Source: Beijerinckiaceae bacterium
Lineage (GTDB): Bacteria; Pseudomonadota; Alphaproteobacteria; Rhizobiales; Beijerinckiaceae
Length of the DNA stretch: 11,471 bases
Assembly: GCA_022702195.1 (NCBI GenBank)
Contig: JAKONB010000444.1
Span: 1-11,471, forward strand
Direction: 5' to 3'
Below the pieces are notes generated by a model. That model was not told where the DNA came from and ran no database searches. It saw only the letters and a program-made list of their open reading frames with translations. Shown here piece after piece: positions 1 through 6,170 of this stretch (its first letter is position 1; every line of letters begins with the position of its first letter). The translations under genes were made by a program, and so were the position numbers.

Positions 1-1501
1 ATTCGGCGTAGAACGGGGTCTGGTTGAGCAGGGCCAGCCCGCTCTCGCCGGCCGCCAGGGCCTCGACCTCGACGCCGTCGCGCAGGAGGGCCGTGACGAT
101 GCCCTCGGCTTGCTCGGTCTCGTAACCCAAGAACTCGCTGGCGCCGACGCGCTCTTTGAGGCCGAACCACACCGTCTCGGTGGCCGCCTCGCCAGAGCCG
201 GTCCAGGCTGCGCGGGCAGCCTTGCGCTGGCGCTCCATGGCCGCGGCGAAAGCGTCGGTGTCGACGCCGATGCCACGTGCCTTCAGGGCGTCCTGGGTCA
301 AGTCGAGGGGGAAACCATAGGTGTCGTAGAGGGTGAAGGCGGTCTCGCCGGAGAGGTTCTGGCCCTCGCCGAGTTCGCGGCTTTCCGCATCGAGGATCGC
401 GAGGCCGCGCTCCAGGGTGCGGCGGAACCGGGATTCCTCCAGCCGCAGCGTCTCGGCGATGAGCCCCTCGGCGCGGGACAGTTCGGGATAGGCCTGGCCC
501 ATCTCGCGCAGCAGGGCCGGCACGAGGCGGTACATCATCGGCTCGCGCGAGCCGAGCAACTCGGCGTGACGCATGGCGCGGCGCATGATCCGGCGCAGCA
601 CGTAGCCGCGCCCCTCGTTGCTCGGCAGCACCCCATCGGCGACCAGGAAGGCGGAGGCACGCAGGTGATCGGCGATCACCCGGTAGGACGCGACAGTGTC
701 GGGCTGCGGCGGGCGGCCCACCGCGTGGCTCACCGCATCGATCAGCGCGCGGAACAGGTCGGTCTCGAAGGTCGTGGTGACGCCCTGGAGGATCGAGGCC
801 ATGCGCTCGAGGCCCATGCCGGTATCGATGGAGGGGCGCGGCAGGGCGAGGCGGTTGCCCGGCTCGATCTGCTCGTATTGCATGAACACGAGGTTCCAGA
901 ATTCGAGGAAGCGGTCGCCATCCTCGTCCGGGGAACCGGGGGGGCCGCCCCGCACCGACGGACCCTGGTCGATGAAGATCTCCGAACACGGGCCGCACGG
1001 GCCGGTATCGCCCATCTGCCAGAAATTGTCGGAGGTGCCGATCCGAATGATCTTGTCCTCGGAGAATCCAGCGATCTTGCGCCAGAGCCCGGCGGCCTCC
1101 TCGTCATCGGCGTAGACCGTGACCAGGAGCTTGTCCTTGGGCAGGCCGAACTCCTTGGTGATCAGGGTCCAGGCCAGCTCGATCGCCTGCGGCTTGAAAT
1201 AATCGCCGAAGGAGAAATTCCCGAGCATCTCGAAGAACGTGTGGTGCCGGGCGGTGTAGCCGACATTGTCGAGGTCGTTGTGCTTGCCGCCGGCGCGGAC
1301 GCATTTCTGCGCCGTCACGGCACGGTTGTACGGGCGCTTTTCGACACCCGTGAAGACGTTCTTGAACTGCACCATGCCGGCATTGGTGAACATCAAGGTC
1401 GGGTCGTTGCGCGGCACCAGCGACGAGGACGGCACCACCTCGTGGCCCGCCTTGGCGAAGTAGTCGAGGAAGGTCGACCGGATTTCGTTGACGCCGCTCA
1501 T
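1..1501 (-). CDS. alaS: Alanyl-tRNA synthetase, N-terminal 500 residues (3' end beyond the window)
   Basis: This cytoplasmic class II aminoacyl-tRNA synthetase activates alanine with ATP, loads it on tRNA-Ala and edits mischarged Ser/Gly. The visible protein starts MSGVNEIRSTFLDYF. It carries the NDPTLMFTNAGMVQFKNVF block (residues 32-50) and AQKCVRAGGKHNDLDNVG (64-81), then RHHTFFEMLGNFSFGDYF (85-102). DTGPCGPCSEI (165-175) and GMGLERMASILQG (228-240) complete the catalytic core. A tRNA-recognition helical region with GRGYVLRRIMRRAMRHAE follows, and the frame leaves the window at NQTPFYAE, the conserved start of the editing domain. Family members are about 870-890 residues, so somewhat over half is present. 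The ATG at 1499-1501 fits the family N-terminus, and its ribosome site is weak. It is divergent from the MAPEG gene. The long plus-strand frame over it is a GC-rich shadow. Confidence 0.97.
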   Translation of the reverse strand, partial: MSGVNEIRSTFLDYFAKAGHEVVPSSSLVPRNDPTLMFTNAGMVQFKNVFTGVEKRPYNRAVTAQKCVRAGGKHNDLDNVGYTARHHTFFEMLGNFSFGDYFKPQAIELAWTLITKEFGLPKDKLLVTVYADDEEAAGLWRKIAGFSEDKIIRIGTSDNFWQMGDTGPCGPCSEIFIDQGPSVRGGPPGSPDEDGDRFLEFWNLVFMQYEQIEPGNRLALPRPSIDTGMGLERMASILQGVTTTFETDLFRALIDAVSHAVGRPPQPDTVASYRVIADHLRASAFLVADGVLPSNEGRGYVLRRIMRRAMRHAELLGSREPMMYRLVPALLREMGQAYPELSRAEGLIAETLRLEESRFRRTLERGLAILDAESRELGEGQNLSGETAFTLYDTYGFPLDLTQDALKARGIGVDTDAFAAAMERQRKAARAAWTGSGEAATETVWFGLKERVGASEFLGYETEQAEGIVTALLRDGVEVEALAAGESGLALLNQTPFYAE

Positions 1502-1604
1502 CGCAAATGACTCTGTCGTAGGGCCTGGGCAGGCCGAGACGCCCGGCCGGCACGCGCATATCCACGGCGTCGCGCCCGGACAGGGCGCACACCGCGCTCG
1601 CGCT

Positions 1605-1633
1605 CTCATACGGAGCGATCCGGCGCAAGTCAC
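1605..1633 (-). promoter_or_regulatory. Candidate sigma-70 type promoter for alaS
   Basis: Read on the minus strand, GTGACT (1628-1633) is followed by a 17-bp spacer and TATGAG (1605-1610). Each hexamer matches four of six bases of the housekeeping consensus. Transcription would start near 1598, giving a leader of about 95 nt before the alaS ATG. That leader contains a 6-bp hairpin with a 5-nt loop (GCGCCC 1572-1577 against GGGCGC 1583-1588) and a short stem at 1522-1535. This is pattern matching in GC-rich DNA, so it is moderate evidence at best. Confidence 0.35.
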
Positions 1634-1702
1634 GGTCGGTTTCGCTTTTCGCACCGCCGCGCTAGGTACGGGGCGACACGAACCCACGAGGACATTTCGT
1701 CG

Positions 1703-2119
1703 ATGCCGGTTGAAATCCGCCTACTTGCCTGGTCCTGCTTCCTCGGGCTGGTCCACATCATCGCCGCATCCGCCAGCGGATTGCAGCAGCGGGGTGGCTT
1801 GGACTGGGCCGCCGGCAATCGCGAGGGGCAGACGCCCACCGTGACGGGGGCCGCGAGCCGGCTCGAGAAGGCGTCCAAGAACTTCTTCGAGACCTTTCCG
1901 ATCTTCGCCGCCCTGGTCCTGGCCTGCGTGGTGAGCGGACGCCACAACACCGCCGTGGTGCTGGGCGCCTACCTCTATTTCTTCGCGCGTCTCGTCTATC
2001 TGCCGCTCTACGGCTTCGGCATTCCCAAGATCCGCTCCATCGTCTGGGGAATCTCCATCGTGGGCATCCTGTTCGTGCTCTGGGGCCTCTTCATCAAGAT
2101 CCTGCCCTACAGCCCGTAG
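1703..2119 (+). CDS. MAPEG family small integral membrane protein
   Basis: The 138-residue protein resembles the MAPEG superfamily (membrane-associated proteins in eicosanoid and glutathione metabolism), whose bacterial members are mostly uncharacterised. Four hydrophobic segments are visible at about 6-24, 62-78, 81-101 and 111-133. The polar loop before segment 2 holds the family signature RLEKASKNFFETFPIF (53-68), with the Arg, Asn and Glu positions kept. The length is normal for the bacterial group. The ATG at 1703 has GAGGA at 1688-1692, ten bases upstream, and supplies the first membrane helix at once. It is divergent from alaS and followed by a hairpin, so it is probably monocistronic. 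Glutathione-dependent activity should not be assumed, because many bacterial homologues have no known substrate. Confidence 0.88.
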   Translation: MPVEIRLLAWSCFLGLVHIIAASASGLQQRGGLDWAAGNREGQTPTVTGAASRLEKASKNFFETFPIFAALVLACVVSGRHNTAVVLGAYLYFFARLVYLPLYGFGIPKIRSIVWGISIVGILFVLWGLFIKILPYSP

Positions 2120-2135
2120 CGGGTGTTCCCCCGGG

Positions 2136-2159
2136 GCCTTGCCGGAGCTCCGGCAGGGC
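2136..2159 (+). terminator. Hairpin after the MAPEG gene, possible terminator
   Basis: GCCTTGCCGG (2136-2145) pairs with CCGGCAGGGC (2150-2159) around an AGCT loop. This gives a 10-bp stem with one G-U wobble, extendable by two pairs at 2134-2135 and 2160-2161. It starts 17 bases after the stop codon. The downstream bases (TCATATCG) are not a clear T tract, so termination may be partial or Rho-assisted. Confidence 0.45.
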
Positions 2160-2217
2160 TCATATCGTCGCCTGGGAACCGCTCTGGTCAGGTGGGCGGA
2201 CCAGGGAGACGAAACCC

Positions 2218-3507
2218 ATGCGATCCCTTCTGATTCCGACGCTGCTGGCCGGCGTCGCGCTCGGCGTGACGATGCTCGGCGCCCCTGCTCAGGAGGCAAC
2301 TGCCCCCGACACGAAGACCAAGGCCGATGCCCTGGAGAAGCTCCAGGGCATGCAGAGCACCGGCACCGCGGAAGCGCCCGAGATCCCGCAGACCGGACGC
2401 CGGGCGGATGCGCTGCGCAAGACGCTTGCCAAGATCAAGCTGCCCGAGGGCTTCCAGATCGCGCTCTACGCGATCGTGCCCGATGCCCGCGCCATCGCGG
2501 TCGGCCCCAATGCCGGTGTGCTGTTCGTCGGCACCCGCAAGTCCAAGGTCTACACGGTCACCGACCGGGACAAGGACCGGGTGGCGGACGAGGTGCGCGC
2601 CTTCGCGCCGGGCATCACCTTCAAGATCCCCAACGGCGTTTGTTTCTCCAAGGACGGCGTGCTCACCATCGCCGAGCAGAACCGGGTGCTGTCCTTCCCG
2701 GCGGCCGAGTTCTTCTACGAGAGCCCGGACGTGGCCGCCGGCGTGCTCGTCAAGCAGGGCGAGCTGATCCCGCAGGCGGAAGAGAGCTACAACCACACCG
2801 CCCGGGTCTGCCGCGTCGGCCCCGATGGCAAAACCTACATCGCGCTCGGCCAGCCCTACAACGTGCCGGCCGTCGACAAGCGCGATCTCTACGCCAGGGC
2901 CGGCATCGGCGGAATCATCCGAATGGATGCGGACGGCAAGAACCGCGAGGTCTACGCCACCGGCATCCGCAATTCGGTCGGGCTCGATTTCAACCCGGCC
3001 GACAGGTCCCTGTGGTTCACGGACAACCAAGTGGACGGAATGGGGGACGACACCCCGCCGGGCGAACTCAACCGCGCCGCCAAGGCCGGCGAAGCCTTCG
3101 GCTTCCCGTGGTTCGGCGGTGGGCACGTGCGTACCGTGGAGTACAAGGACGAGACGCCGCCCAAGGACGTGGTCTTTCCCCAGGTCGACCTGCCGCCGCA
3201 CGCCGCCGATCTCGGCATGACCTTCTACACCGGCAAGATGTTCCCGGCCTCCTATCGCGGCGGTATCTTCACCGCCGAGCACGGCTCTTGGAACCGCACC
3301 ACGCCTATCGGCGCCCGGATCATGTTCGTGCCGGTGGACAAGGACGGCAAGCCCGGCGCGCCGACGCCGTTCGCAGAGGGCTGGCTCACGGGCGACGGCG
3401 AGTATCTCGGCCGCCCGGTGGACGTGGCGACCTTCCTCGACGGGTCGCTGCTCGTCTCGGACGACACCGCCGGCGCGATCTATCGAATCTCGTACGAGGG
3501 CAAGTGA
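2218..3507 (+). CDS. Secreted PQQ-dependent sugar dehydrogenase, sorbosone/glucose dehydrogenase-like
   Basis: The 429-residue protein belongs to the soluble beta-propeller dehydrogenase group (GSDH/L-sorbosone dehydrogenase type). These use pyrroloquinoline quinone to oxidise sugars or related aldehydes and alcohols in the periplasm. A signal peptide is visible: MRSLL, a hydrophobic core to about residue 20, and likely cleavage after GAPA near 24. A 50-residue polar linker follows, then propeller-like blades from LPEGFQIALYA (75-85). Recognisable family blocks are YNHTARVCRVGPDGKTYIALG (191-211), TGIRNSVGLDFNP (248-260, where Arg-Asn recalls the PQQ-contacting pair of soluble glucose dehydrogenase), WFTDN (266-270) and GRPVDVATFLDGSLLVSDD (398-416). 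The substrate cannot be read. GGGAG at 2204-2208 precedes the ATG by nine bases. The cytochrome c gene downstream suggests its electron acceptor. Confidence 0.87.
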   Translation: MRSLLIPTLLAGVALGVTMLGAPAQEATAPDTKTKADALEKLQGMQSTGTAEAPEIPQTGRRADALRKTLAKIKLPEGFQIALYAIVPDARAIAVGPNAGVLFVGTRKSKVYTVTDRDKDRVADEVRAFAPGITFKIPNGVCFSKDGVLTIAEQNRVLSFPAAEFFYESPDVAAGVLVKQGELIPQAEESYNHTARVCRVGPDGKTYIALGQPYNVPAVDKRDLYARAGIGGIIRMDADGKNREVYATGIRNSVGLDFNPADRSLWFTDNQVDGMGDDTPPGELNRAAKAGEAFGFPWFGGGHVRTVEYKDETPPKDVVFPQVDLPPHAADLGMTFYTGKMFPASYRGGIFTAEHGSWNRTTPIGARIMFVPVDKDGKPGAPTPFAEGWLTGDGEYLGRPVDVATFLDGSLLVSDDTAGAIYRISYEGK

Positions 3508-3515
3508 GGGGTGGG

Positions 3516-3541
3516 GCGGGCATACCGCAGGGTACGTCCGC
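3516..3541 (+). terminator. Hairpin between the dehydrogenase and cytochrome genes
   Basis: GCGGGCATACC (3516-3526) folds against GGTACGTCCGC (3531-3541) around a GCAG loop, with one A-C mismatch and one G-U wobble in eleven pairs. It begins eight bases after the dehydrogenase stop codon. No T tract follows, so it could be a weak terminator, an attenuator, or a 3' stabiliser that gives the two co-oriented genes unequal mRNA levels. Confidence 0.35.
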
Positions 3542-3603
3542 ACTCGTTCACCGAAAAATCATCACGGATCGCGTCCCCGTTGCCCCCATCATCCGGAATT
3601 CGC

Positions 3604-3939
3604 ATGGCCCATCCAGCTCCCGTCTTGCTGCTCGGTGCCGTGCTGGCTGCGGGCCTCGCGTCCGGTCCGGCCCGTGCCGGCGATGCCAAGGCGGGGCGCA
3701 AGGCAGCCACCGCCTGTCAGACCTGCCACGGTATGGACGGGCTCTCGAAGCTGCCCGAAGCGCCGAACCTCGCCGGTCAGGTCGAGCCGTATCTGGTCAA
3801 GGCGTTGACGGAGTATCGCGACGGCAAGCGCAGCAACGAGATCATGAACGTGGTCGCCAAGGGCCTGTCGGATGCGGAGATCGCCAATCTCGCGGCGTTC
3901 TATGCCGGTATCCCGATCGAGGTGCTGCCGCCGGGGTGA
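3604..3939 (+). CDS. Small periplasmic c-type cytochrome (class I, c553-like)
   Basis: The 111-residue protein would carry electrons in the periplasm. MAHPAPVLLLGAVLAAGLAS is a signal peptide core, with likely cleavage after ARA near residue 25. The mature domain has one haem motif, CQTCH (Cys38, Cys41, His42). Met81 in SNEIMNVVAKGLSD is the expected sixth ligand, and the C-terminal helix SDAEIANLAAFYAGI is typical of c553-like proteins. A mature length of about 86 residues is normal. I chose the ATG at 3604 because the open frame back to a GTG at 3511 would put 31 basic and polar residues ahead of the signal peptide. The ribosome site is weak (CCGGA). It lies 96 bp after the PQQ dehydrogenase gene and is a plausible electron acceptor for it. 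It ends 30 bp from a convergent gene. Confidence 0.9.
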   Translation: MAHPAPVLLLGAVLAAGLASGPARAGDAKAGRKAATACQTCHGMDGLSKLPEAPNLAGQVEPYLVKALTEYRDGKRSNEIMNVVAKGLSDAEIANLAAFYAGIPIEVLPPG

Positions 3940-3969
3940 CCGCATGTGCGCCTCCCTTATGGTGGCACC

Positions 3970-4449
3970 TTAGTCCAGGCACATGCGGAAGTAGAGCTGC
4001 CGGATTCGCTCCATGGCCTCGAAGCCCGACGCCCGCGGGCTCAGCAATTCCGGCCCGTCCGGGACCCGACCGAAGAAGGCTTCGGACAGGTCGACCACGA
4101 ATCCACGCTCGCCGAGATAGAGCCCATCCGGGTTCTTGACGTTGACCGAACCGCAGATCCACGAGCCTTCGGCCCTGCGCAGGGCCGTCACCTTCGGATC
4201 GAGGGCGCCGAAGCGCCGTCCCACAAGATCGAGAACCGTGGCGGCGGCGGCCTTTCCGATGGCCGCATCGGACCCATCCTCGACGACCTGGGCGTGGACA
4301 ACCTGGGTTGTCGACGCGAACAGGAGCAGGATCGCGCCGAGCGCGAGCGCGGGTTTTGCTGAGAAACGATCGTCGCTGGTCCGGAACCGCATGCTCCGAG
4401 ACCCGACACGTCCTGGGGTGACGACGCGGACACGCGGTACTTCAGACAT
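3970..4449 (-). CDS. Putative exported protein of unknown function with two mature cysteines
   Basis: I do not recognise a named family. The 159-residue frame has a basic N-terminus, a hydrophobic stretch KPALALGAILLLFAS (32-46) and a probable signal-peptidase site at VVHA-Q (51-54), so the mature protein of about 106 residues should be periplasmic. It contains WICGSVNVKNPDGLYLG (97-113) and ends FRMCLD. Cys99 and Cys157 could form a disulfide. The CGxVNxKN...GxYxG pattern recalls other short exported proteobacterial proteins of unknown role, but this is from memory. The start is uncertain. The ATG at 4449 lies eight bases after the preceding gene's stop, with a weak GTAGAG upstream. An internal ATG at 4392 gives a more ordinary 34-residue signal peptide, but its only purine run lies right against the codon. 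It is probably co-transcribed with the 64-residue gene. Confidence 0.72.
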   Translation of the reverse strand: MSEVPRVRVVTPGRVGSRSMRFRTSDDRFSAKPALALGAILLLFASTTQVVHAQVVEDGSDAAIGKAAAATVLDLVGRRFGALDPKVTALRRAEGSWICGSVNVKNPDGLYLGERGFVVDLSEAFFGRVPDGPELLSPRASGFEAMERIRQLYFRMCLD

Positions 4450-4457
4450 CCGATACT

Positions 4458-4652
4458 CTACCGCTCTTGCGCCGCGATCCGCGCCGGTCGCGCTTCGGCA
4501 ATGAGGATGTCCAGCGAACGGCGCACGATCTCCACGGCGCTCACGTCCTCCCGATCCGCTTCGGTCTGGACGGTGGCTTGTTCGGAAGCCGGCATCCCGT
4601 CGAGGATCGCCTGCGCCACACCGACGGAGGCATCCTTGTGATGTTCGCTCAT
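4458..4652 (-). CDS. Small polar hypothetical protein, 64 residues
   Basis: I do not recognise this protein. It starts MSEHHKDASVGVAQAILDGM and continues through a stretch rich in Glu, Asp, Gln and Thr. It ends with a probable amphipathic helix around EIVRRSLDILIAEARPAR (41-58). No signal peptide, membrane segment or cysteine is present, so it is likely cytoplasmic. I chose the ATG at 4650-4652 because GGTGA lies about nine bases upstream. The frame stays open back to 4781, but that extension would read through the inverted repeat and the AT-rich spacer. It lies eight bases before the exported-protein gene on the same strand, which suggests one transcript. Whether it is a true gene depends on conservation that cannot be tested here. 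Confidence 0.55.
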   Translation of the reverse strand: MSEHHKDASVGVAQAILDGMPASEQATVQTEADREDVSAVEIVRRSLDILIAEARPARIAAQER

Positions 4653-4749
4653 TGTGCCGTCACCAGATGATGCTTGCGGTGTCTCGATCGCCCAAGCGTA
4701 ATAAGCATCTTGTAAGAAAACGGTGGCTACACCGCTTTCCCTCGTCGAT

Positions 4750-4777
4750 GACTCTATAGATTTTGCATCATAGAGTC
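4750..4777. repeat. Perfect 8-bp inverted repeat in the AT-rich spacer between the small gene and recA
   Basis: GACTCTAT (4750-4757) and ATAGAGTC (4770-4777) are exact inverted copies separated by 12 bp (AGATTTTGCATC). The left arm also overlaps the self-complementary TCTATAGA (4753-4760). Both outer ends are GANTC sites, the CcrM methylation target in alphaproteobacteria. It lies about 98 bp upstream of the chosen start of the 64-residue gene, in a 225-bp spacer (4653-4877) with lower GC than its surroundings. It could be a dimeric regulator's operator or an RNA hairpin. No other gene is apparent in this spacer. Confidence 0.5.
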
Positions 4778-4877
4778 TCACGGATCAAATCTTCTGTGCC
4801 GTGATACAGCCTTCATCTTACGGCGCCACGGCGTCGTGAGCGCCTCGGGAAACAGCTTTGCCGCTTGACTAGGACAC

Positions 4878-4908
4878 AAAAAAGCCGCCGGGCACGAGCC
4901 CGGCGGCT
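4878..4908 (-). terminator. Intrinsic terminator of recA
   Basis: On the minus strand AGCCGCCGGGC (4898-4908) pairs perfectly over 11 bp with GCCCGGCGGCT (4883-4893) around a TCGT loop. Six T residues follow (A tract 4878-4883 on the plus strand), then GTGTCC. It begins 28 bases past the recA stop codon and is a textbook Rho-independent terminator, isolating recA from the small genes downstream. Confidence 0.92.
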
Positions 4909-4936
4909 GTTCTGATTCCGGCGCGGGCGAAAGACT

Positions 4937-6028
4937 TTAAGCCTCGCCCTCGTCGAGATCGTCCTCGGTGGGCTTTACGTTGTCGAGGATCTTCTCCGCC
5001 AGGACACCGGAATTCTGTCGAATCGACGCCTCGATCTTCGCGGCGATGTCCGGATTGTCCCTTAGGAAACCCTTGGAATTCTCGCGGCCCTGGCCGAGGC
5101 GCTGGCTCGCATAGGAGAACCAGGCCCCCGACTTTTCGACGATGCCGGCCTTGACGCCGAGATCGATCAATTCGCCGACCTTCGATACGCCCTCGCCGAA
5201 CATGATGTCGAACTCGACCTGCTTGAAGGGCGGGGCGACTTTGTTCTTCACCACCTTGACGCGGACCTGGTTGCCGATGGCCTCGTCGCGGTCCTTCAGG
5301 GTCGAGATCCGGCGGATGTCGAGACGCACCGAGGCGTAGAACTTCAGGGCGTTGCCACCCGTGGTGGTCTCGGGGCTGCCATACATCACGCCGATCTTCA
5401 TCCGGATCTGGTTGATGAAGATGACCATACATTTCGAGCGCGAGATCGAGCCGGTGAGCTTGCGCAGGGCCTGGCTCCTCAGGCGCGCCTGAAGGCCGGG
5501 CTGGCTGTCGCCCATCTCACCCTCGATCTCGGCTCGCGGGGTGAGCGCGGCCACCGAATCGACCACCAGCACGTCGATGGCGCCGGAACGCACCAGCGTG
5601 TCGGTGATCTCCAGGGCTTGCTCACCGGTATCGGGCTGCGAGATCAGGAGATCGTCGAGCTGCACACCGAGCTTGCGGGCATAGACCGGATCGAGGGCGT
5701 GCTCGGCGTCCACGAAGGCGCAGACGCCACCCTTCTTCTGAGCCTCGGCGATGGTGTGCAGGGCGAGGGTGGTCTTGCCCGAGGATTCCGGACCGTAGAT
5801 CTCGATCACCCGGCCGCGCGGCAGGCCGCCGACACCGAGCGCGATATCGAGGCCGAGCGACCCGGTGGAGACGACCTCCACCTCCTGCACCTTCTCGTTC
5901 TTGCCCAGGCGCATGATCGAGCCTTTGCCGAACGCGCGCTCGATCTGTGACAGCGCGGCATCGATCGCCTTGGCCTTGTCCTTGTCCACCATCGGGGATT
6001 CCACAACTTTCAGCGCGGGCTGGGCCAT
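4937..6028 (-). CDS. recA: Recombinase RecA
   Basis: RecA forms ATP-dependent filaments on single-stranded DNA, catalyses homologous pairing and strand exchange, and stimulates LexA self-cleavage in the SOS response. The 363-residue protein is full length. Walker A is GPESSGKT (79-86). The catalytic glutamate is in VDAEH (Glu109), and Walker B is LVVDS (154-158). DNA-binding loop L1 is around EMGDSQP (171-177) and loop L2 around GVMYGSPETTTGGNALKFY (213-231). The acidic tail reads PTEDDLDEGEA. The ATG at 6028 has AAGGA (6038-6042) nine bases upstream. Loop and helix residues are slightly atypical: QP at 176-177, where E. coli has HM, and Arg184 in ARLRSQALRK, where Met is usual. The gene is monocistronic, bounded by its own SOS-type promoter and a strong terminator. 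Confidence 0.98.
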   Translation of the reverse strand: MAQPALKVVESPMVDKDKAKAIDAALSQIERAFGKGSIMRLGKNEKVQEVEVVSTGSLGLDIALGVGGLPRGRVIEIYGPESSGKTTLALHTIAEAQKKGGVCAFVDAEHALDPVYARKLGVQLDDLLISQPDTGEQALEITDTLVRSGAIDVLVVDSVAALTPRAEIEGEMGDSQPGLQARLRSQALRKLTGSISRSKCMVIFINQIRMKIGVMYGSPETTTGGNALKFYASVRLDIRRISTLKDRDEAIGNQVRVKVVKNKVAPPFKQVEFDIMFGEGVSKVGELIDLGVKAGIVEKSGAWFSYASQRLGQGRENSKGFLRDNPDIAAKIEASIRQNSGVLAEKILDNVKPTEDDLDEGEA

Positions 6029-6087
6029 TCGTCGGCATCCTTATGCATGGGGCTGCGGCAAGGCTCAATGCGCCGCGGATGACGATC

Positions 6088-6116
6088 TATGTACCTGTTT
6101 TGTTCTCGTTCGACAA
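6088..6116 (-). promoter_or_regulatory. recA promoter (-35/-10)
   Basis: On the minus strand TTGTCG (6111-6116) is followed by exactly 17 bp and TACATA (6088-6093). The -35 is good and the -10 is only a partial match. Transcription would begin near 6081, leaving a leader of about 50 nt with AAGGA ahead of the ATG. The spacer contains the SOS-box-like sequence, so LexA binding here would block RNA polymerase directly. Confidence 0.65.
6097..6111 (-). promoter_or_regulatory. Alphaproteobacterial SOS (LexA) box upstream of recA
   Basis: Read on the minus strand the site is GAACGAGAACAAAAC, that is GAAC-N7-AAAC. It differs by one base from the known alphaproteobacterial LexA operator GAAC-N7-GAAC (equivalently GTTC-N7-GTTC). 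A further GAAC at 6102-6105 lies within it. It occupies the spacer between the -35 and -10 elements, the expected position for repression. Confidence 0.7.
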
Positions 6117-6150
6117 GGTGAGGGACCGCGATTTTTTGCGGACCCTCACC
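6117..6150 (-). terminator. Hairpin ending cckA transcripts, abutting the recA promoter
   Basis: GGTGAGGG (6117-6124) pairs with CCCTCACC (6143-6150). After one A-A mismatch, CCGC (6126-6129) pairs with GCGG (6138-6141), closing an 8-nt loop rich in T on the plus strand. The stem lies about 20 bases past the cckA stop codon. On the minus strand it is followed directly by TTGTCG, the recA -35, so there is only a two-base T run and termination may be incomplete. Confidence 0.55.
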
Positions 6151-6170
6151 CCGTTCATGACGTTCGACGG

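Noticed and set aside
110..1510. 466-residue plus-strand frame across alaS
   Set aside because: It is the antisense shadow of alanyl-tRNA synthetase, whose motifs are continuous on the minus strand.
2188..3543. 451-residue minus-strand frame opposite the PQQ dehydrogenase
   Set aside because: Composition and lack of motifs mark it as antisense to a well-supported gene with signal peptide and ribosome site.
2139..4139. 666-residue plus-strand frame overlapping the dehydrogenase and cytochrome genes
   Set aside because: It is out of frame with two convincing secreted proteins, is Arg/Gly rich without motifs, and crosses their stop codons and the convergent gene.
4653..4781. N-terminal extension of the small gene to 4781
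   Set aside because: The extension has no ribosome site that I can see and would translate the inverted repeat and the AT-rich spacer; the internal ATG at 4652 has GGTGA at proper spacing.
6153..6165. GTTC-N5-GTTC near the cckA stop as a second SOS box
   Set aside because: The alphaproteobacterial LexA site needs seven bases between half-sites; five does not fit, and the position is on the far side of the hairpin from the promoter.
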